Of a stretch of 64,000 nucleotides of DNA, positions 52,823-62,859 are shown piece after piece. Source of the DNA: Dactylorhiza incarnata. Its lineage: Eukaryota; Streptophyta; Magnoliopsida; Asparagales; Orchidaceae. The notes under the pieces were generated by a model, which saw only the letters and a program-made list of their open reading frames with translations, had not been told where the DNA came from and did not search any database. The stretch is taken from contig JAWHQI010000257.1 of the NCBI GenBank assembly GCA_033032865.1, forward strand, positions 2,961,001 through 3,025,000. The letters run 5' to 3'. The translations under genes were made by a program, and so were the position numbers. The first letter of the stretch is position 1. Every line of letters begins with the position of its first letter.

Positions 52823-55440
52823 TGTTATGGGCCCTCTTCTGAGCCCTAGTGCGAGGAGGAGGAAGGGGGAAATCCTGGAGAGGATCGGCGTGACCCTTAC
52901 GAGAGCCTCTCGACCCTATCTTGCCGGAGGGAGATCGACGAAGGGAGGAGGCGCTGGAGGAGGCGGCGTCGAGCGGAAACCGAAGGGTGGATCGACGATC
53001 CGGCGCGACAGCGGCGTGCGGAAGAGCGGGCGAGCCGTGGGGTGCGTTTTAGGGCCTACGAAAATTAGAGAGAGAGGAAAGAGAGAGAGAGAGAGAGAGA
53101 AAATTAGGTAATTGATTTCATAATCCAAACACAAACAAGCTACCACCCATATGGGGTTGGAGACCCAACTGGTTCGACCGAACCAAAGTTCCACAACATA
53201 ACAATATCAAAATGCGGGAAATAAAAATACGTGCAGACATAAAGATAAATCCTCCTCCTAAGTGGTGTGCGCCGAGTTGCGGCGCTTGTACGTAATCCTC
53301 CTAGCGTGGGTCTGCGACATCCGTAACATCTTCGCCCGCGTCGTCATCAAGCTTGTCCCCAAGCTTGCCCTGAAGCTGTGGAGGCAGGTGGACCAAGGGC
53401 TCTGAAGGTGGAACTCCCACGAACGGCTTGAGCTGTGAAACGTGGAACACGTCGTGGATCCGGGCATCAACCAGAAGCTGCAGACGATATGCTACCTCGC
53501 CAATGCGCTCTGAGATCAGAAACTGTCCATAGAACTTGGACACCAGCTTGTTGTATGAACTCGTCGCTATGGTCGTCTGACGATAAGGACGGCGTTTAAG
53601 CCATACCCAATCCCCCGGTGCGAAGAACAGCTCGTGGTGTCCCCGATTGTATGTGGTCTCCATGCGTTCCTGAGCCTGAAGAAGCCTCTCACGGGCTAAG
53701 GCGAGGATCTGATCCCTAGTGGCCAACTCCGTATCAACAGCGGGTGAGCGGGCGGACGCGCCGATGTAAGTGATTAGGGTAGGTGGATCACGACCATACA
53801 CTAGCCGAAAGGGGGTGGTTTGAAGAGCTGAATGGTAGGTGTTGTAGCAGTACTCCACCCACAGAAGCCACGTGCCCAATCCTTGGGGAGGTCCCCCGTA
53901 ATTCAACGCAAGTACATCTCCAGTGTCCTGTTAATTACTTCCGTCTGGCCGTCAGACTGCGGGTGGTACGCCGACGAGAGTGCTAACTTCGTGCCGCATA
54001 AGGCGAATAACTCCCACCAGAAGAGGATGTGAAAACCTTGTCCCTGTCGGACACGATACTCTCGGGAATGCCATGCAATCTGAACACCTGGTCGAAGAAG
54101 ATGCATGTCACCACGTCCCCTACAATAGGACGACTCATCGCCATGAAGTGAGCCCCCTTGGACAGGCGATCGACGACCACGAAGATGATGGAGCGGCCGC
54201 TCGAAATCGGTAATCCCTCAATAAAATCCATGGAAATATCCGCCCATATCTGTTTCAGAACGGGGAGGGGCTGAAGCAGCCCGGCTGGTAAGAGCTGGTC
54301 GGCCTTGTTACGCTGGCAGGTGGGGCAAAGGGCGATGAACTCCTAGACCCGCCTTTTGAGCCCCTTCCAAAAGAACTTGGCCCGGATCCGCTGAAGGGTC
54401 TTATGAACCCCTTCATGTGTGGCGTCGTGGATCCCTGCCAAAATCTCCGGAATCAAGGGGGAAGTATCTGAAAGATAGAGCCGATCCTTGTATAGGATGA
54501 GCCTGTCCCGAACTGTCCAATGTGAGGGCAAGCTACCCTCTTCAATGCGAAGGAGAAGCTCCTGAAGAGTCAGAGTGTCCTGAATCTCTGTCCGCAGGCG
54601 GTGTTGAAGTGGCGAAGTCGGAAAAGAGATGGACAATAAGGATCCTTCCTCATAATCACGGCGGGAGAGAGCGTCGGCTGCTCGGTTCAAGGCCCCCGCC
54701 TTGTACTCCACACGAAAATCAAAACCCAGAAGTTTGCTGATCCAACGCTGCTGTGGGGCCGTGGTAAGGCGCTGCTCCAGGAGGTACTTCAGACTGAAAT
54801 GATCGGTGCGAATCAGAAAAGGGCACCCCCACAAGTACGACCGCCAATGTTGGACCGCCTTGGCCAGTCCAATCAGTTCCTGCTCGTAATCCTGAAGCTT
54901 CTGGTGATGAGGGGCGGTGCGGCGACTGAAAAAAGCGATGGGGTGGCGCTCCTGTTGGAGCACAACACCGAACCCCTGGCTGGAGGCATCACACTCTACC
55001 TGGAACTCCTGGTCGAAGTCTGGTAGACGTAGAAGTGGAGCTGAGACGAGGGCTTGCTGGAGCGCGTGGAAAGCCGTCGTCGCCGAGTCCTCCCATGCAA
55101 ATTACTGTCTCTTCAAGAGGGCAAACAGTGGCCCCGCAATAATGCTGTACCCCTCGATGAATCGCCGATAGTAACCTGCCAAGCCGAGAAAACCCCTGAG
55201 TTCTCGCTGGGATCGGGGAAGGGGCCAATCCGTCACGCTCTGAATCTTGAGGGGGTCAGCGAACACCCCCGTACTATCAACCACATGACCCAAGTAGGTG
55301 ACCCTGTCCGTCCCAAATGAACACTTGGTGCGCTTCAAGAACAATTTTTGAGTTCGAACTAACTGAAAAGCTGCTCGGAGGTGGTCCAGATGGGACTCCC
55401 ACGTCGCACTGTAGACCAAAATATCGTCAAGAAAACAAGC
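52823..55440 (-). mobile_element. Truncated Ty3/gypsy element
   Basis: The left end is an LTR of about 380 bp (52823-53203, TGTTATGG...CATAACA). Its outer boundary is confirmed by comparing the third intron repeat, which is cut after 'aggtaagtctt', with the second, which continues uninterrupted. On the minus strand the interior holds the C-terminal half of pol. It stops abruptly in RT at about 55440 with no second LTR or target duplication. The inner LTR edge is tentative; a purine tract AGGAGGAGGAT lies at about 53246-53256. Confidence 0.85.
53270..55440 (-). pseudogene. gypsy pol fragment: RT end, RNase H, integrase
   Basis: RT from LDDILVYSATWESHL (55420) through CSFG, YLGHVV and GLAGYYRRFIEGYS. 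A stop at about 55100 is followed by RNase H (IRTDHFSLKYLLEQRLTT, AADALSRRDYEEG). The integrase zinc region HDATHEGVHKTLQRI and the core ([37 protein letters not shown]) follow, then the C-terminal module VAYRLQLL...IHDVFHVSQLKPF. No chromodomain is visible after KPFVG, in contrast with the 40-50 kb element. Frameshifts occur at about 54335, 53983-54106 and 53906. It is missing gag, protease and the first part of RT. Confidence 0.9.
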
Positions 55441-57074
55441 ACACAACGACGTAAAAAAATCTAGGATACGAGATATGATACAGTCATGAGATTCAGAATT
55501 TAAAAAAAATCCTAGGCATGTGGAATTCACGTATTCTTCATTTTTTTATTATATCTCTTATCTAACATACTAAATGAAGACAATTAATCTGTATCACAAA
55601 ATTGTATCATATTATAGATATGATTCGTGATCATTTACTCCTACCACGTATCATCCTACACTTCTCTGGTACATACCTTTCTCAATATCATCATCATAGT
55701 GCACACAATTTTTTGCATTGTCGAGTATACTCGGGGTATCCTGGAGTGCTTGAGAGTATCCAGGAATTTTTTTAACGAGTTGTCCAAAGGTTTTGAGAGT
55801 TTGTCGACTCTGAAAGGTTTCATATACGATACATAAAGTCGTTTCGTCTTTGCTCACTACATAGACATGCCCACCTCAGCGTGACATTTCCTAAGACAAT
55901 TGACGATTCTTCCCATCTCTGCCGGTAACGATCTCTCGGCGACCTTTTACACCATCTCCCTTTGTCGACCTCTCCGCTCAAGCCACACACATGCTTGCTT
56001 CCAATGATTCTCTTCAGCGCGACATTCCATGGTTCCTCTAAGAACTACACACCCTCTGACAAAATAATAATATAATAATAATAGTAATAATGATAATAGT
56101 AATAGTAATAATAATAGTAATATTAATAATACAACAATACACACCCTCACCCGCACATGCAAAGATATCATCAAGGATCATTGGGAGCAATCACGGTATC
56201 TGTTTAACTGTCCAAGTCTCCCATCATAATAGAACTGTAAAGCCCCTTCTTCCTTCTTTGTAGCTGATCCTGCACATTTCCATGATTTCAACCTGCAGTC
56301 ACTCCTATCATCTCACAACAATCGATCCTTGACCATGTGCGGCTCACCGCACAATGTATGTAATTGTTGAAATGATAAAAATCCATGTCAGTAGCCACCA
56401 AAACTTGACATAAGGCAGTTCTCTTTGCACTCATCATCAGTACTGAAGGCCTCCCAGCACGAGATGATTAACAACAGTTAGAGTGTCCACCAGCTTGTCG
56501 TATGCTCCGATGGGCACAGTTTACTTCGAGGCATAGTTATATGAAGTTCTTGCAAGAGCCGAGGGAACCAAATGATGAAGACATAAGATTAACTCGCGGT
56601 CTCATTAATACAAAAGTCAGACCTCTTCCGAGCTTGAGGGAAAGCTTGCCTTGAAGGAGATGAGTCATGTTATGGCTGCATTCGGAAGGACAACCTATCT
56701 ATTTATTGCTTTTATTTTGTTTTTTCATAGTTTCTGTTCTGTTTGCACTTGTAGCTTTATTTAATATTTTACAATTAGTCCATTTATTTGATCATTTTTG
56801 CAAATGTCGTTGTGTGAGTTATATTTATATGACCATGGGGTTGGAATGAGATGAAATAAAGAGTAATTTTCTAAGTCTTAAAAGATTTGGTAGCTCTCTC
56901 TCTCTTCTCGAGCACTCTGCCACCGAAAGCTGCGATAAGACTCCACAATATCTGGCTGATCATCTTTTCCCCCTCCATCTAGGGTTCTCAATAATATGTT
57001 TCTATTTTCTGTTATACTAAATTTTATAGCTTTTAATATATTGACATGCTTTTATTTTTTTCCTTCATTAATAG
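55441..57074. other. Intron block with trinucleotide microsatellite
   Basis: No genes recognised. An interrupted (aat)n-type microsatellite lies at about 56063-56135. The block ends in the acceptor cttcattaatag at 57074. Confidence 0.55.
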
Positions 57075-57324
57075 CCGAACGCAGGCATCAGAAGCTTCCC
57101 GGTGTTTCAACTGTAGCTCTTACAGTCATGCCCTAAAGGATTGCCCAAAGCCACGTGATAATGTTGCTATCAGTAGTGCTCGCAAACAACATATTAGTTC
57201 AAAGCCGAACCAAAATGCTAGTTCTCGCAGCCAAACCCGGTATTACCAGAAATCTTCTGGAAAGTTTGATGATTTAAAAGCAGGAGTGCTGGGGGTTGAG
57301 GCAAGGGAATGCTTGGGTATTGGG
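57075..57324 (+). CDS. PSP/CCHC zinc-knuckle protein, sixth exon (knuckle and PSP)
   Basis: 250 bp, acceptor at 57074, strong donor GTAAGT at 57325. It encodes the diagnostic knuckle CFNCSSYSHALKDCPKP (C-x2-C-x4-H-x4-C), directly followed by RDN and SSARKQH. Then comes the start of the PSP domain, FDDLKAGVLGVEARECLGIG, matching the family's 'F.PG.LS..LR.ALG' start. The rest of PSP (the usual 'PPPW...M...GYPPGY') is not in the window, so at least one more exon lies beyond an intron longer than 6.7 kb. This exon decides the family assignment. Confidence 0.95.
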
Positions 57325-58394
57325 GTAAGTGATTCCTTTATGTCAAATGCATTACGTATTAAGTATACAGCCTCCTTTGAAGCATCTAAATTTGACTAGA
57401 AAGTGCATGTGCATTTTGAGTGTTGTCATACCATTTTAACCACCATAGAACATTTTGACACTGCGCCGGACACCTTTTTTTTATTTTTCTAAATAATCTT
57501 CCAATCCTTCATAATCATGCCTCATCTATAGCAAAAGTTGCGCTGAAATTGCACCTGGATTATGCCACTATAACTTAGTTATATACAGAATTAATCTTAA
57601 TTTAGGTTCTCGTTGTAATTCTTGAATATTATCAGTTTGTCTTATAATTTTCACATAACTTGATGTTTTTTGTTTCTTTCCTATGCGATCGCAATAAAAT
57701 GTAAATTCATCTTCAATGTACTTGTTACTACTTTAGTCGTTAAATTTGTCTGTACATTGAGTAGATAATTGTGTCCCATGCCTAATCCATGTTTCATGAA
57801 TGCTGGTAATATGCAGATGATAATTTCGATATTGCTGCATGCTCAGCGATGCACTTGTACACAAATTATGTATCATATAAACTATCCATACATGATCACT
57901 TCCATTCTAATCACTGATTCCATGAGTTTAGGTTTTATCCTTAATATTACTTTCATAATTCACATATACTAGAGTCCAGGCTGGATTGCCTGATATTGGC
58001 TTAAAATGTATAATACATTGTTAAATTTGTAAAAAGTGGTTAAGATAGACATTTTTTCTTTGAAGATTTTTTCTCTCTTTGTAATTTGACTTTATATCGC
58101 GGTCTTCAATCTAAAGATAACACTGCTCTCTTCATCAATGACATGAAGATCACTTGCATATTGGGATTCATAAAATTTATTCATCTATTATATATGTGAA
58201 ATGATTGGAGTGCACATTGGCACTTACAAGTATACTTTTATCCCTGTATTTTAAGAATAAAAAACTTTCAAAATTACCATAAATATCATACACAATCCAT
58301 GCATTGTATTCCCTTTTTTATTTCACGGTGTGAAAATACAACTATTTCTAATACAATGGAAATATCCATTGATAATTTTTTTAATACATTTGTG
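57325..58394. other. Intron start, nothing recognised
   Basis: AT-rich single-copy-looking sequence without domains or repeats. Confidence 0.5.
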
Positions 58395-58542
58395 TCAAAG
58401 ATAAAACCCCCCGACCAGGTTTAGGTGGCTAAAGACCCACGAAAGCCAGTGTATGTGTGGGTGTATGGGTCATTTAGTGTGACCTCTGTCCAACATTTTA
58501 TAATTACAGAAATCCCCACTCACCTTTTTAAATTACCAAGAT

Positions 58543-58612
58543 CTCCCCTCTGAGTTTACATTGTTAATATACATGTGCACATGTATGTTTGCAATGTAAT
58601 CTCGGAGGGGAG
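58543..58612. repeat. 70-bp inverted repeat (hairpin)
   Basis: Near-perfect palindrome with no loop, centred at 58577/58578. It runs from ctcccctctgag to ctcggaggggag, and the central 18 bases atacatgtgcacatgtat are perfect. Upstream 'aattacagaaatccccac' resembles the arms of the MITE-like element at 62.3 kb, so this may be a folded remnant of that family. Confidence 0.75.
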
Positions 58613-58949
58613 GTGATGGAAATCGACGACTCTGATGGCCCACTCACGTGTACGCTCACAGGAGGTGTTGATTTAATCCCCATCCGAATGATCGGAGTCC
58701 GCATATGCGTATGGATGGTCGTTTTTATCATGTATCTGTTTTTATATTTCATGTTTTTATTTGGTGTTGATTGCAACCAATATGAACACTCATCGTCCAT
58801 ATTGGTTGTCCTAGTCGTCATGTTCTATTTATTGGCGCGTATGCTAGAGCTGAGGGCATCAAAGCTTTGGTTCACTCTTTCCAGAGCCTCCTTGTCCCGA
58901 CTCCGTGAGCCCCCTAGGTGATGACTCCTAGGGCATATTTCCGTTTTCC

Positions 58950-59480
58950 CTTCACCGCCATTTCATGACATCAACCCCCCGCTTTTCCCGAGACGATGCT
59001 TTCACAGCTACCTCTCCCGATCTTGACTTTGTCAACCACCCCTTTTCCCCGATCTCGTTGCCCCCAGCCTTCCCCTCCTCCAAGCCCAACACCCGCAACA
59101 ATCTCCTCTTCCCTCACGAAAACCTCTCACCACTACCTCTTCCAATCTTGACATTGCCAGCCGTCCCTTTCCCCGATCGAGACGTCGCCAACCGCCTCCT
59201 TCCCTGCTCTCGTCTCCCCCTCCTCCAGGCCCGACATCCCAGCCGCATCTTCTCCTCAGTCCAGAGCCTCCACTCCCTCCTTTCCCAGATCCCAACTCCC
59301 AACCCCCTCCAACTCCTATCACAATCCCCTACCGTGAGTTCCCCTTTTGCATCCCCATCTCGCCTGTGTCGTTAGGGATTGTCTAGACAATGACAACCCT
59401 TCCACCCTCCTCGCATTTCTCCTCGATGTCGCCTACTCCTACCAAAGCTTCATCACCTCAAAGCCACACCTCTACGTACG
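58950..59480. other. C/T-rich block with diverged internal repeats
   Basis: Pyrimidine-rich sequence in which 'cctcttcc..tc.tgac.ttg.c' phrases recur at about 58995-59040 and 59135-59175. Reading frames here are Pro/Ser/Leu-rich on one strand and Gly-rich on the other, as expected from composition. No gene is supported. Confidence 0.45.
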
Positions 59481-59515
59481 CGTGTAAGTCGTTATTTTGG
59501 CATTCTTATTTTTCT

Positions 59516-60009
59516 TAGGGCTAAGCATATTATTCGAAACTGGAAGGTCACTCGAAAATCACTCGGATATTGAGTTGAACCAGAATCGGTTTTCAATTTA
59601 AATCGATTCAATTCGACTCGTATCACATTTCGAGTCGATTTTGAGCTTGACCCGAATCACTCGATATATGATTCGAATCAACTCGAATTTATTAAAATAT
59701 TATGTATTTATTAATAAATTATTATATTAAAATTTAAAACACTAAAGTCCACACCTAAACTAAATGATTAAAGTCTTAAAAGACTTCATTTACTTAATTT
59801 CGAGCCAACTCAATTTAATTTTGAGCCGACTCAGAATAAAGAGAAAAAATGCTAAATTTCGAGCCGATTCGATTTCATTTCGAGCCGGCTCGATTTCATT
59901 TCGAGCTGGCTCAGAATCGGCCCATTTTGAGTCGAGCCGACTCGACTCAAAATAATTTTGATTTCGAGCCGAGCCCAAGTCGCTCGAACTCGACTTGAAA
60001 TCAACCCTA
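59516..60009. mobile_element. Non-autonomous hAT-like element, copy 3
   Basis: A 494-bp relative of 26511-27002 in the same orientation: tagggctaag...tcaaccctа-type ends. It is flanked by atttttct and gtttttct (8 bp, one change). It has the same 'tcgagccgagccc' subterminal motif near the right end. Confidence 0.82.
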
Positions 60010-60399
60010 GTTTTTCTTTCATTGTATGCCTAGACCATGTTCATCTGGATGTCACAATATATGTATTTGCTCCTTGATTTCATATTGATTTGCAAGCTTA
60101 TTCGCATTGCACTTAAATATATTTATGCTCTACTTGCGTGCGAACCTAAGCTTAATCTCTTGAATCAAAGCGTGTTTTTTTATTTTGTGTTTACTTCGTA
60201 AGATTATAATTATTTGGTTAATTGTTTGCGATATAATTCGGACCCCTTACTCCTTGCAAACACACATCATCCTAGGGCTAGATAGGAATTATTTCCCTGA
60301 CACTACACGTAGGGTTTGCAGTGTTAGTGGTCACCTTCACATCTTACCCTGCTTAGAGCGCACACACACACACACATAATATAGACATATATAATCTAG

Positions 60400-61123
60400 G
60401 AAGCACCAGTACGGGTACGATACGTATCCGGTATGGCGGTACGCCAAAATTAAAAAAATAATGATACGGGTGTGGCGGGACACGTTGTATTAAATATAAT
60501 AAATCTATATGTATAATCTCACAAATGTAATTAAAAATTCTCAAAATAATAAAACATCAAACATAATTGCTTAAATCACCAATTGAAGTACAAATTCATA
60601 GTTAATGCAATATAATATAAAGTTCTCAAACAAAAAATATTCATAATCATTTCAAATTTAAGGATGTTTATCAATCATTTTCTTCCTTTTCTTCCCCATT
60701 ATTGGAGATCAATGCAACTTCAACTTCTGGTTCGTCTAAAGACAAGTTAGCAAAATATTAAATATAAAAAAATTCATGTTGAACAAGTAGAAACAGTATA
60801 ATCTGAAACATCTAATTTTTAAATATATAGTAAAAAACAAAACAATAAAATTTAAATCAAATTTTTTATAGTTTAAACGAAAAAACATACTTAAATCAGA
60901 AGTACATTTTGTTACTATAATAATTATGCATCTCTTGTTTCATTTCCGTGTAATTTTTCTTTTCTAAAAGACACGCAGAAGTCTTTTGTGTACTTCAGAA
61001 TAACATACTCTTATTGCATAAATGCATCTACAGACTAGAATAACAAGTGCATCCGTGAGTATTGGGTATGTATCGGTATCAGATACGTATCCGGTACGGG
61101 TACGTGACCCTCAAGAAAGTATC
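60400..61123. mobile_element. hAT remnant with transposase tail
   Basis: Inverted ends gaagcaccagtacgggtacg (left) and cggtacgggtacgtgaccct...tatcggtgcttc (right). On the minus strand at about 60670-60740 a short frame LDEPEVEVALISNNG resembles the acidic C-terminal tail of hAT transposases. No target duplication is clear. Confidence 0.6.
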
Positions 61124-61575
61124 GGTGCTTCATATACATATATTTATGTATTTATATATATACATATATCTATATATATACATATATCTATATATATGTA
61201 TATACATATATCTATATATATACATATACGTCTATATATATTACATATATATATCTTTATTATATAAGTAAATATAGCATTCTCCGTGAGTATCGGGTAC
61301 GTACCGGTATCAGATACGTATTCGGTACGGGTACGTGACCCTCAAGGAAGTATCGGTGCTTCATATACATAAATTTATATATATACATATATCTCTCTAT
61401 ATATATCTATATATATACATATATCTATCTATATATATACATATGCATCTATATATATACATATACATCTATATATACATATACATCTATATATACATAT
61501 ACATCTATATATATACATATACATCTATACATCTATATATATATCTTTATTATATAAGTAAATATAGCATTCTCC
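61054..61575. repeat. Duplicated hAT end plus AT microsatellite
   Basis: A unit containing the hAT right end (gtatcggtgcttcatataca), an (at/ac)-rich microsatellite and 'aagtaaatatagcattctcc' occurs at 61054-61283 and again at 61284-61575. The second copy's microsatellite is longer. Reading frames rich in Ile/Tyr here are microsatellite artefacts. Confidence 0.8.
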
Positions 61576-61845
61576 ATGCTTTTACCGTGCTTTCATTTTC
61601 CACCGTTAGATCTTTCACATGTTTTATCTGAAACATCTTTAATATAAAAAAATAAAAATAAACTTCCCGGGAGGGAGAGAGAGAGAGTGGGAGAGAAAGA
61701 GAGGGGGAGAGAGTGCGGCGGAGAGGGAAAGAGAGAGGGAAAAAAATAATCTTTTTAAGTATATACGTATTTTTTTTTGACAAAATAAATATTGTAATAT
61801 TGATGTATATTTTTTTACGGTCATTTCGAGTACTCATATGTATAT

Positions 61846-62025
61846 GTTGCGGGCGCAACCCGCAGACGCATTGAGTACGGGCGAAGCCCGTGCTGAGGCG
61901 GGCGAAGCCCGCCTGGATGCGGCCGAACGCCGCCTGATAGCATCGCGCCGGGGGTGGGCGAAGCCCCCCGTCGCCGGCCCGGTACTATCGCGCTTGGCCG
62001 TAGGGGCGGAGCCCCTTGTCGGGCA
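61846..62025. repeat. GC-rich array of tetraloop-type hairpins
   Basis: 180 bp of GC-rich sequence embedded in AT microsatellite. It consists of consecutive short hairpins: acgggcgaagcccgt, ggcgggcgaagcccgcc, gcggccgaacgccgc, gggcgaagccccc and ggggcggagcccc, among others. On the minus strand as RNA, several would be stems closed by UUCG loops. I see no gene and cannot name the source. Confidence 0.75.
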
Positions 62026-62335
62026 CTCGTACATATATATAGATATATGCATATATATATAGATATATGCATATATATATATACATATATACATATATAT
62101 ACACACACATATACATATATACATATATGTACACACACATATATAGATATGCATATATATAGAGAGAGAGATATATGCATATATATAGAGAGAGAGATAT
62201 ATGCATATATATAGATATATGCATATATCTATATATATATGCATATATCTCTCTCTCTCTATATATGCATATCTATATATATGTGTGCATATATATGTAT
62301 ATATGTATATATTTATTATATATAGATATATATGT
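62026..62335. repeat. AT/AG microsatellite tract
   Basis: Interrupted (at)n with gcatatatatag and agagagag phrases. It is low complexity only; reading frames in it are not genes. Confidence 0.9.
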
Positions 62336-62336
62336 A

Positions 62337-62850
62337 TAGGATCCCCTGGGAGTTCACATAATTACAGGAATCTCCTCTCTATGTTTTGAAATTACAAAGA
62401 CCTCCCCCGCAGGTTTGGTCGGTTTACAAACTCCCAACTTATATTAAACTCTAAAATTTTTATATAAAACCCCAAATACCCTTTTAAAAAATACAAATAC
62501 AACCCTTAGGGCAGATTATAGTATAACCCTAAAAGAAACAAAATCGATTTTAATTGCCCATTTGACCGTGCCGGCTCCCAACATTTCCACCCATGCCCGC
62601 GGCTGGTAGTGCTTCCGCTCAAGAATCCATGGATGACGGAGTAGGGCATCAGCGATTTCGACAGGGACATGCTAATAGGGCATTGGCGACTGTTCTGATG
62701 TCGATGGGGCTTCGGCTCGAGACCACTTCGGCGACGGAAGGGGGAATTTGTAAACAGATTATAGGGGATGTTTTTGTAATTTCGAAACATAGAGTGGTGG
62801 TTCCTGTAATTATGCAAACTCGCAGGGGAGGTCCCAGTAATTAACCCTAT
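62337..62850. mobile_element. MITE-like element with long inverted ends
   Basis: The left end contains cataattacaggaatctcct and 'ctatgttttgaaattaca'. The right end carries the reverse complement (cctgtaattatgc, gtaatttcgaaacatagag) in matching order over about 70 bp. The interior has an unlikely short frame only. Boundaries sit in 'tata' sequence, so the target duplication is ambiguous. Confidence 0.65.
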
Positions 62851-62859
62851 ATATACCAT

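Noticed and set aside
58965..59375. 136-codon Pro/Ser/Leu-rich frame
   Set aside because: Pyrimidine-rich DNA gives open frames on both strands; no start context, splice link or known domain.
61846..62025. Bacterial insert or terminator cluster
   Set aside because: No bacterial gene or promoter nearby and the flanks are ordinary plant intron microsatellite; retained only as a structural oddity.
61022..62389. Ile/Tyr-rich 'membrane-like' frames
   Set aside because: Direct translation of (at)n microsatellites in several frames and both strands.
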